Source of the DNA: Megalobrama amblycephala
Lineage: Eukaryota; Chordata; Actinopteri; Cypriniformes; Xenocyprididae
Length of the DNA: 64,000 bases
NCBI RefSeq assembly: GCF_018812025.1
Contig: NC_063049.1
Coordinates: 14,403,734-14,467,733, forward strand
Direction: 5' to 3'
Shown here: positions 31,993 through 43,496 of the stretch, piece after piece
How positions within the stretch are numbered: position 1 is the stretch's first letter
Layout of the letters: each line of letters begins with the position of its first letter
Position numbers and translations under genes: made by a program
Notes under the pieces: model-generated
Told to the model about the DNA's origin: nothing
What the model saw: the letters and a program-made list of their open reading frames with translations, nothing else
Database searches by the model: none

Positions 31993-32506
31993 GCTTTTCC
32001 ACTGCGTGGTACAGCTCGGCTCAGTTCGGTTTCATCACAGCTCGACTCGGCTCGCTTTACTTTCAGTTTTCTTTTCCACTGCAGTTTAGTACCGCTTCAA
32101 AGTGGGTGGGATTATAGACTGATATAGTTGCGGCACCTTTGCTGGCGTAGAACCGTTCCTTGGCTACTAACAAATCTGACATCTACTGACCACAATATAG
32201 CCATTTCTTTTTTCAAGTTGGGTGTGACGGTCTTTTGAAGCAAGTCATTTTAAAAAAGTCATTGGTAGTGATGATTCTTTGACCAGTGATCTGCAGTGTT
32301 TACCGAGGTAGTTTAAGTGAGCCATACTGAACCATCCCATGCAGTGGAAAAGCACCACAAAGTGAGCCGTACTGAGACGTACCGAACTGGGCAGCGTTTC
32401 CCAAAAGCATCGTAAGCTTAAATTGATTGAAACCAATGGAGCTATGATCAACTTATGCTTATGATGCTTATGGGAAACGCTACCCTGTACCATGCAGTGG
32501 AAAAGC
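31993..32506. mobile_element. MITE with GCTTTTCCACTGC ends
   Basis: Left GCTTTTCCACTGCGTGGTAC and right GTACCATGCAGTGGAAAAGC are inverted with one mismatch. Subterminal CAGTGGAAAAG motifs repeat at 32341. Non-coding, 100 bp after the PKS stop, and holds a second MITE (32390-32484). Confidence 0.85.
32390..32484. mobile_element. 95-bp nested MITE with 28-bp inverted ends
   Basis: GGCAGCGTTTCCCAAAAGCA and the inverse of GGTAGCGTTTCCCATAAGCA bound a 39-bp middle, so the element is close to a single hairpin. It splits the right end of the 31993-32506 MITE. Confidence 0.75.
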
Positions 32507-33277
32507 ACCATTAGTAATATAGTACTTAATTAAACAATGCAATTAATTCAAGTTCATCTAGCTTAATAAGGGCTAATATTGGCAGATATTCCAATATGAC
32601 TAAATTTCATTAAATTTCCCTCCAGTCTATTGAAATATTGACCAGCGAGGCAACTAATCTATCTCCAACTACTCTGTGTTAACACCACATATCAATAACA
32701 CAGCAAATTGAGGTTCTGCAGACTGTGGACTTGACATTGTTTATCATTGTTTTTATTTAGATTTTGTTCTTGAGACCACAGTAGGGTTAAACACACATTC
32801 AGCACTTCACTTTAGTTTGTAAAGTGCTTTCTGTATCAATTTGAATGTATTTCAAACCAGAGTTGTATGAGTGGCACATACTGACATGCTGCTGATGATT
32901 GAGATGGTTATGATTATTTTGTTTTATTATTATTATTATTTTGTCTAGCTAAAGAGATCATGAAAAACCTATTTTTTAATTTGGGTCAGAGGTAACCACA
33001 TGAAATGAAATCCTTGAAAGTACAAAATACATTTTAATTATAAATGTTAATAATACAATTGTTTTGATCGATTCATTAGTCATTTCACAATACATTATAG
33101 TTTATATGCTGAATGATGTTTTAAATGCTGTCTACAATGACAACTGTAAAGATATGTTAATGGATTACTAAGTGCTTATACTTTGTATAAAAAGACTTAT
33201 AAACTCTGAAGTAAATACTAGTATCATGCTTTTTTACAAAGCACATGTTGAATCAATAGCGCAAAATGAGATGTCAA
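32507..33277. other. Intergenic (possible distal PKS 3' UTR), nothing recognised
   Basis: AT-rich, without domain-bearing frames or terminal repeats. Confidence 0.35.
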
Positions 33278-33560
33278 CCCAGATAGCACACGTACGTCTG
33301 CAAGACGTCTGTTAAAGATCACTTCATCTGGAAAGCATCTGCTGTTTACAAACATCTAATAGACGTCTTTAAGATGTCAGTTTTACATACATTCTAAATC
33401 ATAAACATCTTAAAGACGTCTTCTAAACGTCTATTTGACATCTGACAGGATACGTCCTATAGACGTATTCCAGATGAGCAAACACCCTAAATAATACGTC
33501 TTCCAGACGTAAACACGCACATCAAATAGACGTCTCCGAGATGTACGTGTGCTATCAGGG
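33278..33560. mobile_element. MITE with repeated AGACGTCT motifs
   Basis: Ends CCCAGATAGCACACGTACGT and the inverse of CCCTGATAGCACACGTACAT are inverted repeats. In between, AGACGTCT or close variants (AAGACGTC, TAGACGTA) occur about a dozen times, in both directions because the core is palindromic. Such subterminal arrays are usual transposase-binding sites. Confidence 0.75.
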
Positions 33561-33720
33561 AATATGATATGATCATTTATCAGTAAAACTACAATGAAAG
33601 GAGCAACTGAGTAATAAACAGTGAAGTACAACTGTGATTGGGAATCGGATGTAACTGTAATAGTATATGAAGCGTGAGTATATATGCACCAACCTTGTTA
33701 TCCAAGGTAAATGTTTGAGA

Positions 33721-33726
33721 AATAAA
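33721..33726 (+). promoter_or_regulatory. Candidate polyadenylation signal AATAAA for the PKS mRNA
   Basis: AATAAA about 1.8 kb after the PKS stop. A canonical hexamer occurs often by chance in AT-rich DNA, so support is weak. Confidence 0.2.
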
Positions 33727-33760
33727 GAAATGTAATTTAGAAAGTCATCACTCTCTCTCT

Positions 33761-33780
33761 CTTTTTTTTTTTTTTTTTTA
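33761..33780. repeat. (CT)n/T-rich tract
   Basis: CTCTCTCTCTC followed by about 19 T. Confidence 0.8.
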
Positions 33781-34004
33781 CATTTTCATTAAATTAATGA
33801 TTTTTGTTTATTACACAGCTCTTTATATACCTAGATCTGATTAGCCATTGCATTCTGATTTCAGATATTTTACACAATGATGCTAAACTATAATTGTCTG
33901 CAACTGATTTCTGTCACGTTTTCTTCGTGATCTGTTGTCACGGTTAATTATAACACTCACTCTTTGTTTGGCCTACGATTTTGAAACAAACCTTACACAT
34001 TACA

Positions 34005-34290
34005 TTGCATGCAGAATTATTAGGTACGTTGATTTTCTGATCATTTTTTTTTTCAGGCATATCTTACTGATTCCAAACCTCATTAATCTTAATAACTACT
34101 ATTAATTTTGTATTTACTCATTTATATGTGATATATAATTGTTCAAGGCTATAAATGAAAAACACCTTCAGGTGTTCATAATTATTAGGTACATTTTCTT
34201 TTACAGATAAAATGAGCCAAAAAAGACATTTAACTTTTTAAACAATTATTAAATGACCCTGCTGACCCAATGAGGCAAAAAAATGCCTGT
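34005..34290. repeat. Degraded mariner-like MITE fragment
   Basis: GCAGAATTATTAGGTAC at 34010 recurs as TAATTATTAGGTAC at 34183. This resembles ends of fish mariner-type elements (compare CCAAATTATTATGCAAA at 53841). No transposase. Confidence 0.4.
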
Positions 34291-34599
34291 GTATCTTGAA
34301 TTTTGATGGCATATAACTGCATGCATAGCTACATCATGCTGAATAAGACGAGTAAAGAAAACGCGGTAGGCTTATTAAAAGAATCATGCTTATTTAAATA
34401 TATGAACACAGAAAATCGCTGTTAACAGGTTAATATTTCCCATTCCATGACTAGTAAAATAATCACAACTTACTCTCTGTAAAATGGCGTAATCTGCAGA
34501 GGATGGTGGTGTTGCCACTTCGCGCTGACTGTAGCTATAGGCAAATTCTGCAGATTGGGCTGTTTTAGGGAGCCGAACTTTTTTCGGGTGTGCACAGAG

Positions 34600-34860
34600 C
34601 CTGTGCACTGCATCTTCTTCTTGTTTGACAGATGTCAGTGTTAAGGTGCAATACTGCCACCTGAGAGCTCAACCAGGTACTGGCGCTGGAGTATTTACAT
34701 GTTATGATATCATAAGCGTCCTATTCATTTTAAATATTGTGGTTATCGCCAATACTGGTATAATTGTCACACCCTAAATTAACACGATATCGATATTTCA
34801 TGCTTTGAATATCACGGTTATCGTCAATACCGGTATATAGCGACACCCCTAATTCAGAAT
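34600..34860. repeat. hAT-MITE right end (GACACCCCTA)
   Basis: Ends TATAGCGACACCCCTA at 34853, with a repeated GGTTATCG.CAATAC block (34740 and 34816). The left end with TAGGGGTGTCG is not found, so the copy is truncated. Confidence 0.4.
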
Positions 34861-35217
34861 AAATTACATTTACAACACATAGGCCTACAAAAAAAAAAAA
34901 ATCCAATTTTTTTCCAGACAATTTGCTTGCAAGCACAAAACAAGGCTTAATGTTGAGCCCTGTATTTTGTATAATTTATATTCTCTCTTTTAATGGTAGC
35001 ATCACTCTTATATAATATTACTGACACTGAAAGATTTTATCATCATAGCCTAGGATGTAGCTTTACACACTGCCAGTATCTAGAATGATTTTGATCAGCA
35101 TTTTACTGTTCATAGCAGAGGGCTCTCTCAACTTGTTATATTTTACAGTTTGTCAATTGATAATATTCTGTAGTCTTTGCATACACATGCACCCCTCGAA
35201 AGCCTGAAACCACAGAG

Positions 35218-35275
35218 CCCCCCCCCCCCCCCCAACATTATATAATAATATAATATAATATAATATAATAATTAA
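35218..35275. repeat. Poly-C tract and TATAA repeats
   Basis: About 17 C followed by TATAATA repeats. Error-prone in sequencing. Confidence 0.85.
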
Positions 35276-35950
35276 AAATGTGGAATGTTTAATTAAAAAT
35301 GTGGAATGTTTAATATGTATTTAAATTAGATTTATACACAAGGTTAAAAAAAATTAACCTGTTAATTAAAAATAATTAATTATACAAACGTTAATTAAAC
35401 AGTACACCACATTCATTAGATCATGATCTTATTTTTTTCATTCAATTTTCACATTTCATTAAATGAAATTTATTTTCTCATAGGTCTTGATTATAACAGC
35501 AAACTCTTCTAACAAAACCATCACACATGTAAATAGCGGCTATATGCTGTGATTTGGGTTAAATCCTTATTATTTGTCCCTTACAGTGCACTTTCTACAT
35601 CCGAGTAATAAACTATATAAGCATATTTAGAGACGAACTATGTTAATGTGTGTATGCCCAGACAGTTAGTAAGAGTGACATGTATGGACATGCTGTTTTG
35701 TACTCATTCTTTGATGACTTGTCTGCGGACACAGTCAATTTAATACACCACTGCCTCTGCAGCATAGACGGATGCAAGCTCATATTCATCCAAAAAGGTG
35801 CTAGATTTGTCGCTGTGCATGTGAACGTAGCATAATGCTAAACATATGGCTAAAATCGATAAATTAGCACTGGTGTGTCCGTGCTCCATTTGGAATCTTA
35901 TGGCAGAGGGCGTGTGGCTATATGTGGCGGGCTGACACAAATAAATCAAA
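35276..35950. other. Intergenic, nothing recognised
   Basis: AT-rich with TTAATTAA-type repeats near 35340-35400. No supported gene. Confidence 0.35.
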
Positions 35951-36536
35951 AGCCCTGTCCAAATACCCACAAAGTGTGTGTAAAACTTTTGATTGCCCCG
36001 ATGGGACACACTTGTAGTCTAATAACACTAAACACTAAAGTGTTTACAAAGCTTTTTTTTTTTTAATTATTATTTTCAATGCTTTGCATTTTAAAATACA
36101 CTTCTAAATATCTGTTCAGTGGTCGCTATGTAACTAACAGAAGACACAATTTTAAAATTGTGGTGCTTCTTTAAGTGATAAAAAGCAGTTGCAAATGATG
36201 TACAAAATACACACAGCCTACCCATCTTTGCATCAATAAAATGTGCAACATCAAATTATATGTAATATATAATTAATTTAACTTACAGTCGTATGTTTTC
36301 CTTGACATCTCACAACTTCGGGGTATGCAAGTTCCGAACATAACGCATGATGGGATACGCTTAGCCTCGAATAGCGCTCCGAAGCGGTATTCAATATAGT
36401 GTGGGTTTAGTGTGCATTAAGGGCACAGCACTTTGGCATTTTTAAGATATGGGACAGTCTTGCACACTTACTTCTTGTTGCGTACACGCGCTCTCAAGTG
36501 GCCAAGACCGCAAAGTGTGGGTATTTGGACAGGGCT
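35951..36536. mobile_element. MITE with 21-bp perfect inverted ends
   Basis: AGCCCTGTCCAAATACCCAC at the left and its exact inverse at the right (36516-36536), followed inside by further similarity. 586 bp, non-coding; no target duplication recognised. Confidence 0.85.
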
Positions 36537-36698
36537 AAAGTCTGGGAAACACTGCAGTATATACTATATACAGTTCATTTGTATTATTATTTTATATCCA
36601 CTCAGTTTGAATTCATAGTGAGGCGGTATTAGACTAATATTATTAGTATGTAAAACAACAGTAAATCTTAATATTTTTATGTAACATGCGTATATGAC

Positions 36699-37097
36699 TG
36701 TAGCACAGTTAAGTTCGTAATAGGGAAGGAAGAGGACAGGGTCGACGAACAACTGCTGACTGAGCTTTTATTGACTTGAAAAAGGTTCAACAAAAAGACT
36801 GTGCAGCGCACAACAACAAAAATAAATAATCCACAAAGGGCTTCACTCCAGGTTCGGTACACACAATCCACAAGGGCTTCACTCCAAGTAACTCGACGTG
36901 CCTCAGTCAGCAGTTCCCCTCTCTCTCACACACTCCTGCTTCTCACGGCATTTTATCCTGTCTCCGCGCCAATCACTAGAATGAGAAACAGGTGTTCGTG
37001 ATTTGCATTCAACCCACTCACTTACCAAGCGTCTCCCGCTATATCCCGCTATTCTCTCCCGTTGCAGACCTCGCTGAACCACGCCCCCCTCGCCACA
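36699..37097 (-). repeat. 3' LTR (399 bp)
   Basis: Starts TGTGGCGAGGG and ends GCTACA on the minus strand. It carries a 10-bp tandem duplication (ATATCCCGCT) near 37040 and three substitutions relative to the 5' LTR. Confidence 0.88.
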
Positions 37098-37189
37098 TAC
37101 CCCAACCGCCCGACTCAGGCCGGCGGCAACAGAAAAGGGAGATAAAAGTCAGGAGAGTGAAGCAATGGCCCGCCACATAGAGCAGCCTT

Positions 37190-37470
37190 CACCTGGGTAA
37201 AGGCCTGCTGGCACAGCTCCGTCCACTGGACCGTATCTGGTGCATCCTTTTTAGTTAGATCAGTCAACGAGCTGGTGAGGGCCGAATAATTAGGTACAAA
37301 CCTCCTATAATATATCCCACCAGCCCGAGGAACTGTCTAACCTCCTTTTTGGTCTTGGGGTGCGGACAGGTCGCAATCGCTGCCGTCTTGTCAATTTGGG
37401 GATGCACCTGCCCATGCCCCAAGTGGAAGCCCAGATACCTTACTTCCATGCGCCCAATCGCACACTTCTT
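37190..37470 (-). pseudogene. Reverse-transcriptase C-terminal fragment
   Basis: After the integrase tail the frame jumps into the end of RT: RYLGFHLGHGQVHP and the KKEVRQFLGLVGY motif before RNase H. The catalytic YxDD region and all of RNase H are absent. The junction at about 37490 marks the internal deletion. Confidence 0.75.
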
Positions 37471-37499
37471 CGGGTTGGCCGTGCTAATCACTGTCGCCA

Positions 37500-38735
37500 G
37501 CATCACTGATTCTGCCTCATTCCATTTTTTAAGGAGGTTGAGGTGATAAATTTGACGCGCCCCCCTCCTGTCAGACCGTACCACCTCATAATCGAGCTCG
37601 CCCACTTGCCGTGAAACCTCAAACCTTGCCACTTTGCAAGTAATTTAGAACTTGAAGTAGGGAGCAATACAAGTACTTTCTCTCCCGGTGCAAATTTGCG
37701 TAAATTAGATCGCCTGTTATACAGCTGGCTCTGTCTGTGCTGGGCTTGTAACAAATTCTCCATCGATAGCCGCCCCAAAGTGTGGAGTTTTGCTCTCAAG
37801 TCCAGCACATACTGAATTTCGTTTTTGGCCTGAGATGGTCCTTCCTCCCAAGCCCTCCCTTAGGACATCCAGTACCCCGTGGGGCTGGCGTCCAAAGAGA
37901 AGCTCGAAGGGGGAAAACCCCGTGGAGGTTTGCGGGACCTCTCGCACTGCAAATAACAGAGGTTCTAACCACTTATCCCAATTTTTGGCGTCCTCCTGAA
38001 CGAATTTACGAATCATGGATTTAAGCGTGTGATTAAAACGTTCGACCAGTCCGTCCGTTTGTGGGTGAAAGACGCTGGTACGAATCGATTTAATGCCCAA
38101 CAATTCGTAAAGTTCGCGTAGCGTGCGTGACAAACGCTGTGCCCTGATCAGTGAGGATTTCTTTTGGAATCCCCACTTGGGAGATTAGACTAAACAGTGC
38201 ATCCGCAACACTCTTAGCGAAATGTTGCGGAGAGCCACTGCTTCAGGATATCGCGTTGCATAATCCACAATGACTAATGCAAAGCGATGCCCCCTTGATG
38301 ATCGTTCCAATGGCCCGATGAGGTCCATACCAATTCTTTCGAAGGGGACCTGCATTATGGGAGTGGCCGCAACGGTGCTTTTGGGGTGGACGGTGGATTT
38401 ACCAACTGACATTCACGACAAGACGCACACCACCTGTGTACATTCTCGTGAATGCCCGGCCAGAAAAATCGGGTCATGAGACGATTAGTGTTGCCGCTTG
38501 TCCTAAATGCCCCGCCATTGGATTAGAATGAGCCGCTTGGAAAAGCATTTCCCTGCGGCTCTTTGGCACTAACAACTGGGTTGTATCCTCTTTTGTCTGA
38601 GTGTCTTGGGTCACTCGATACAACCTATCTTCTATAATTGAGAAATATGGATAAGCAAGCGGACGCCCAGGCTGGAGAGGCTGACCATCAATCATACAGA
38701 CCCTTTCAAACGCATGTTTTAGCGTCTCATCGTGA
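37500..38735 (-). pseudogene. Integrase of the gmr1-like element, frameshifted
   Basis: Minus-strand segments give the H2C2 zinc-binding end (AAHSNPMAGHLG, about 38540), the catalytic-core start (GMDLIGPLER, about 38320; VIVDYATRYPEA), the core end (SVFHPQTDGLVERFN, about 38060) and the C-terminal barrel (FAPGEKVLVLLP, about 37680). At least three frame changes separate them (near 38470, 38180 and 37810). It lies directly after protease with no RT between, as in the gmr1 group. Confidence 0.85.
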
Positions 38736-38772
38736 GACTGCTCCAGGGGAAAATCATTGCGCTCCGGAAGAA

Positions 38773-40263
38773 TTAGTCTTCTGGCTTCTGGCTCGGTTCC
38801 ACTGCAGCAGAACTCCCCGGTCCCTGATCAGTCTCTCCCACCTGCACTCGCGCTTGCTTACCCCGCGTTTTCTTCCCCCAAGAGGCATCCGAGCATAAAC
38901 ATCCCAATAATTGACTGAACACAGGCCAATTCGTTCCCAAAATTATCGGATGCCGGAGGTGCGGGTTAACTGCGACCTCAACACTATGCTTTTGTCCCCT
39001 AAATTTAATTATGACGGGCATTACAGGATATTTCACCACATCCCCGTGCACACACCGAACCCCAATCATGCGGCCTGTATCCAATGCCCCAGATGAAATC
39101 AGGCTTTGATGGACAGAGGTTTGGTCACAGCCCGAGTCCACCAAAGCCTGATAGGTACCCCCCTTGATACTCACAGGTATTTGGTACCCGCCAGCTTGAC
39201 CAGGGGCAGCCTGTGGATCGTTGGGGACCCGGATCATCATCCCAACCTCCATAACCGGACATTTATCCACAAAATGATCCGGATCCCCACACCGCCAACA
39301 GGCCGGCCCAGACCTGCCCGCTGCTCCTGTGGCAGAGAGTGGGCTGAATGGTTGACGCGGAGAAAGGGGAGAAGCAGGAGTGGGGTCCGTCCCGGCAGCA
39401 GGGAGTCCCGCCCCCTGGGCAGAATAGAAAGGTGCCTGTCCCGTTCGAACACGAGGTGGGCCGGGCGGACGAGACCTGGGAAAGGGAACAGGTCTAGAGA
39501 GAGAGGGGGACAAAAGAGAGGGAGAGAGAGAGACAGCTGGAAGGGGTTCGCCGACCCCTTGGCACGCCACCATGTGGTCCTCCGCCAATTGGATGGCTGA
39601 GTCCAGCGACGTGGGGCGGTGGCACTGGACCCACTCGGCAGTTTTTTTCGGGAGCCGAGTGATGAACTGCTCCAGCACCACACGATCGATGACCAGGTCC
39701 ACGTCGCTTCCCTCAGCCAGCAACCATTTGCGGCACGAGTCCCGGAGCTGTTGGGCCATCACGAAGGGCCGGCCGGACTCACCCAGGTCGAGGGAGCGGA
39801 AGCGCTGTCGATGCTGCTCTGGGGTCCGACCAACCTGCTGGATGAAGGCCCGCCGTAGGTCGTCGTAGACCAGGAGGTTCTGGACTGGCAGCTGCTGTGC
39901 CGCCACCTGTGATTCTCCTGAGAGGAGCGGGACCAGCCTCATAGACCACTGGTCCCGCGGCCATTCACTCGCCTCGGCGGATCTCTCAAAGAGCTCGAGA
40001 AAAACTTCTGGATCGTCCAGTGGGCCCATCTTATTTAGAGGCAGGTGGACAGGCACAGCTGGCTGCCCGATGGGCTCCCGGGGAACCTCCCGGTCAATCC
40101 AGCTCCGGAACGCCTCGCGGTCCTCCTGCTGGGTCTATAGGATGGCTTGAAAGCACCACTCCTGGTCGCTTCGTAGATCCAGCAGGGCCTGTTGTTGTTC
40201 GCGGTGCAGGACTGCGAGGGACGCGATGATGTCCGCAAATGGGGTGGAGGACGATGCTTGCAT
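38773..40263 (-). pseudogene. gag-protease of the gmr1-like element
   Basis: A minus-strand ATG at 40263 opens a gag frame that is interrupted by an in-frame TAG at 40137-40135. From 40056 it is open for 427 codons. Visible: a capsid-like helical region, a proline-rich stretch, one CCHC zinc knuckle (CWRCGDPDHFVDKC, residue about 248 of the open part) and an aspartic-protease motif (ALVDSGCDQTSV, about 305). The retained long frame agrees with the young LTR age. Confidence 0.85.
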
Positions 40264-40285
40264 GGCGGCGTGCTCCCGTCTTCCT

Positions 40286-40303
40286 TCCCGGGTTTCGGCA
40301 CCA
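40286..40303 (-). other. Primer-binding site of the gmr1-like element
   Basis: Minus-strand TGGTGCCGAAACCCGGGA starts one base after the 5' LTR and begins with TGG, as a tRNA-primed site does. The tRNA species was not assigned. Confidence 0.75.
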
Positions 40304-40304
40304 G

Positions 40305-40681
40305 TGTAGCACAGTTAAGTTCGTAATAGGGAAGGAAGAGGACAGGGTCGACGAACAACTGCTGACTGAGCTTTTATTGACTTGAAAAAGGTTCAACAAA
40401 AAGACTGTGCAGCGCACAACAACAAAAATAAATAATCCACAAAGGGCTTCACTCCAGGTTTGGTACACACAATCCACAAGGGCTTCACTCCAAGTAACTC
40501 GACGTGCCTCAGTCAGCAGTTCCCCTCTCTCTCACACACTCCTGCTTCTCACGGCGTTTTATCCTGTCTCCGCGCCAATCACTGGAATGAGAAACAGGTG
40601 TTCGTGATTTGCATTCAACCCACTCACTTACCAAGCGTCTCCCGCTATTCTCTCCCGTTGCAGACCTCGCTGAACCACGCC
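40305..40681 (-). repeat. 5' LTR (377 bp)
   Basis: Minus-strand 5' LTR ending CTGTGCTACA. TATA-like GATAAAACGCC near 40555. It lacks the terminal TGTGGCGAGGG present in the other LTR. Confidence 0.88.
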
Positions 40682-40689
40682 TTAATAAT

Positions 40690-42048
40690 ACACTCAAATG
40701 TATTTTTTAGAACTACTTACCCATTTTATTGATTCCCGTTCATCATGTTGTGTTCCACGTTGTGTAACAAAATGGTGGAAAGCCTTCTCAGCTGACCACT
40801 GATGACGTCAGTAGTCACATGACTATGGGGAACACACTATTTATAATTTGATTTTAAGGAATGGATTTGCCTTACTCTAACAATACTTTGTTTTAATTTG
40901 AATCCACCAAAATTTTTTACTTAACACGAATGCCTAGACAAAAAAATGAAATGTTTTGAGTCAGCTCAAGTATAGAAACTTCTTTATAGTCCAGGTGATA
41001 TGTGAAAAAAAAATTCACTTTTTCATAAAAGCATGAAATTTGGTACGCTTGTACAGTTTGGGACCCTGAAAATAGGGGGCGTGATAGAGGGGTGTGGTTT
41101 GAAGAAATTAGCACACTGGATCACTTGTTTAATTTAGGTAGGGCAGATTCAGATCTGTAAATAAAGGTCTATGGTTTTGCATAACTTCATCTTGCTGGAG
41201 TTTATTGCTGTTTCTAAATTGCTGTTCTTCATGCGCTCAGTAACTGAAATTTAAAACTGTTAATAGAAAAGTCTCAAACTGTTGCACAGATACAATAATA
41301 CAGTATGCATTAATATGCAAAGTGCTGAGGTGCTGTGACTCAATGTTTCTTCAAGAGCATCATTCTGCACACGTCATTCTTTTGCATGAATGGAGTCAGC
41401 CAGACTCCTGTTTATTTTGAATGTCTACCAAGCTAGTGAAGCTATTGGTTTATTAACATTGTTGCACTGATGTACAACTATTTAATAAATAATTCACAAC
41501 ATTTGTGTCTGTTTATTTTGTTTTACAAAGTTAGGAAAGTAATGTTTAAGTCCAGCCTGATGCATTGCACAAAAGAATGATCCCAGTCTCTTCCACAGAG
41601 TGAGGCATACAGTTTATTACTTAATTCAGCACTGTTTTTTTATTTTTTATTTTAGTATCAGATCAATACTCAGCATCAGCCAATACTGAACCCCAGGTAT
41701 CACAATCGGTATCAGAGGTGAAAAAGGTGGATTAGAGCATCCCTAGTTTTGACTGTGTTTTTCTGTTACTTTTAATATTTTCATGGCTAAAGTCTGATTA
41801 CACTGTATTCAGCACAATCTCTGCTACAATAATATGTGAGCAGCATGTATGTAAAAGTTTGTAGTTTTGATAAAATTGTTTATGTGTGGTTTGTGAAAAA
41901 AAAAGAAAAAAAAAGACAAAGACAAAGAAATAAGGCCATAAAACCCATTACCCATACTGAATATTTGTTATGGTAAGATCCTTACTCCAATTAAAACATT
42001 CACCGTACTCTCCCAGCTAATCAGGTGCCTAGACCTATATTTAAAATG
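40690..42048. repeat. Intergenic, with a dispersed repeat at 41755-41900
   Basis: About 41760-41900 is a close copy of 52020-52160 (TTTTCATGGCTAAA.TCTGATTACACTGTATTCAGCAC). No gene seen. AAAGAC repeats near 41910. Confidence 0.5.
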
Positions 42049-42639
42049 AAGAATACAAGAAAGGTCTGCACTCTAAAAAAAACTTTAATTGAAGTACAAA
42101 GGAGATAAGATAACAAACGTTTTGGCTATTCACCTTCGTTAGTGTAACAATTTCATTCACTCTCAATAGTAATATAGAAAATGCACTATAAATCCACAGG
42201 TGTTTACAATCATGATTAAAACGATCAGATAATTAGTCCACAAACTTCAGTTCAAGTCCATAATAGGTCACAATTAAGGAATGACAAGAGTAAGTCACAT
42301 CTGACAAGATACACAACAATGATTTCCAAGACACCAGGGGGCCTGTACCATGAAGCCGGATTAGCTGGCTAGCCAGGGGGGTATTGCACAAAAGCAAGAT
42401 AAGGGATTAAGCTGAGATTTTCCAGTTATCCTGGCTGAATTTAGCCCTGACTCGGTTGCATGAAGGGAGGCTAAATTAATCTACATTAAGTTACTATGGA
42501 GATTTACACTTTGCAGCTAGCCTGCTCCGGAGCAGGCTAACAACCAGGCTAAGCTGAGCTCCTCTAACACTGACCAATAGGAACGCAATGATATTACAAC
42601 TGACTCTCTCACATACAATTATTTGACTTTATTAACATA

Positions 42640-42688
42640 TATATATATATATTGTGTGTGTGTGTGTATTATGTGTATATTATTATGC

Positions 42689-42756
<68 letters not shown>

Positions 42757-42760
42757 TTAC
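42640..42760. repeat. (AT)n/(GT)n microsatellite
   Basis: TA, GT and long TA tracts in succession. Confidence 0.95.
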
Positions 42761-43342
42761 TAAATTGTGCTAAATAAAAATATATATTGGTGTTAAGTTT
42801 TTACATTAAGACATTTTTATTATTTTAATATTTTATTAAAAGGTAAGAATGATGAGAAACAAAACATTTAAAGAGAAGTAATTTATTAAAAATTAAGTGT
42901 TATATAGCCCACTGAATCATTCTCAGACTTAATGCTGACAACAATGGAAGCACTTGGGAGAGAACTGTCAGGAGACTTATTTCTTAGCACAGAAGAATAC
43001 AAGAGGATTACCAAATCATTGTTTTAAGTGTGAAAATATAGCAAAAGTAACACAGAAATTCAAAATCAATAAACCTGTGACAAGGCCCCTGAAACAATCA
43101 GGCCTTCATTTGTAAGCTTTCATTAAGTGATGAGTGATTTTTTTGCTAGACAAAGAGCAGGAGAAATACCAAGTGAGTGTTTCAGAGCCAGCAAAAGCTA
43201 TGAGAAGAGTGACAGAGTAAGATGCAGCCTGCTGAAGTGGCATGCATGGTTGTTGTCCACACTGAAACTACCCACTGTAGTCAAAGCACAATAAAGTCAG
43301 CTAGCCTTTTCCAAGGCCCATATTTAATCTATACTCTGGTCT

Positions 43343-43431
43343 CATATATATATATATATATATGGAATTCAGGTTGATTAGGACACTTTTTGCTATTGAA
43401 AAGACTGGGAAAAAGTGTCCTAATCAACCTG

Positions 43432-43492
<61 letters not shown>
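43343..43492. repeat. (AT)n tract carrying a perfect 26-bp hairpin
   Basis: (TA)n on both sides of a hairpin whose arms are 43366-43391 and 43410-43435 with an 18-nt loop. The pairing is exact. It is likely a very small MITE inserted in, or giving rise to, the TA repeat. Confidence 0.85.

Positions 43493-43496
<4 letters not shown>

Larger units (their letters stand above)
36699..40681 (-). mobile_element. gmr1-like Ty3/gypsy LTR retrotransposon, internally deleted
   Basis: Two direct LTRs (36699-37097 and 40305-40681) enclose, in minus-strand order, a primer site, gag with protease, integrase, and a short piece of the end of reverse transcriptase. Most of RT and RNase H is gone. Integrase before RT is the known order of the gmr1 group first described in cod, so the order is natural and the loss is a deletion. 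The LTRs differ by only three substitutions and one 10-bp duplication, so insertion was recent. The outer edge of the right LTR lacks its first dozen bases, so no target duplication can be read. Confidence 0.88.

Noticed and set aside
37264..37632. Integrase tail joined to RT sequence, first read as a scrambled element.
   Set aside because: The gmr1 group of Ty3/gypsy elements naturally has integrase before RT, so only an internal deletion is needed.
39106..39868. Plus-strand frames of up to 164 codons.
   Set aside because: Antisense to gag of the LTR element, whose zinc knuckle and protease are on the minus strand.
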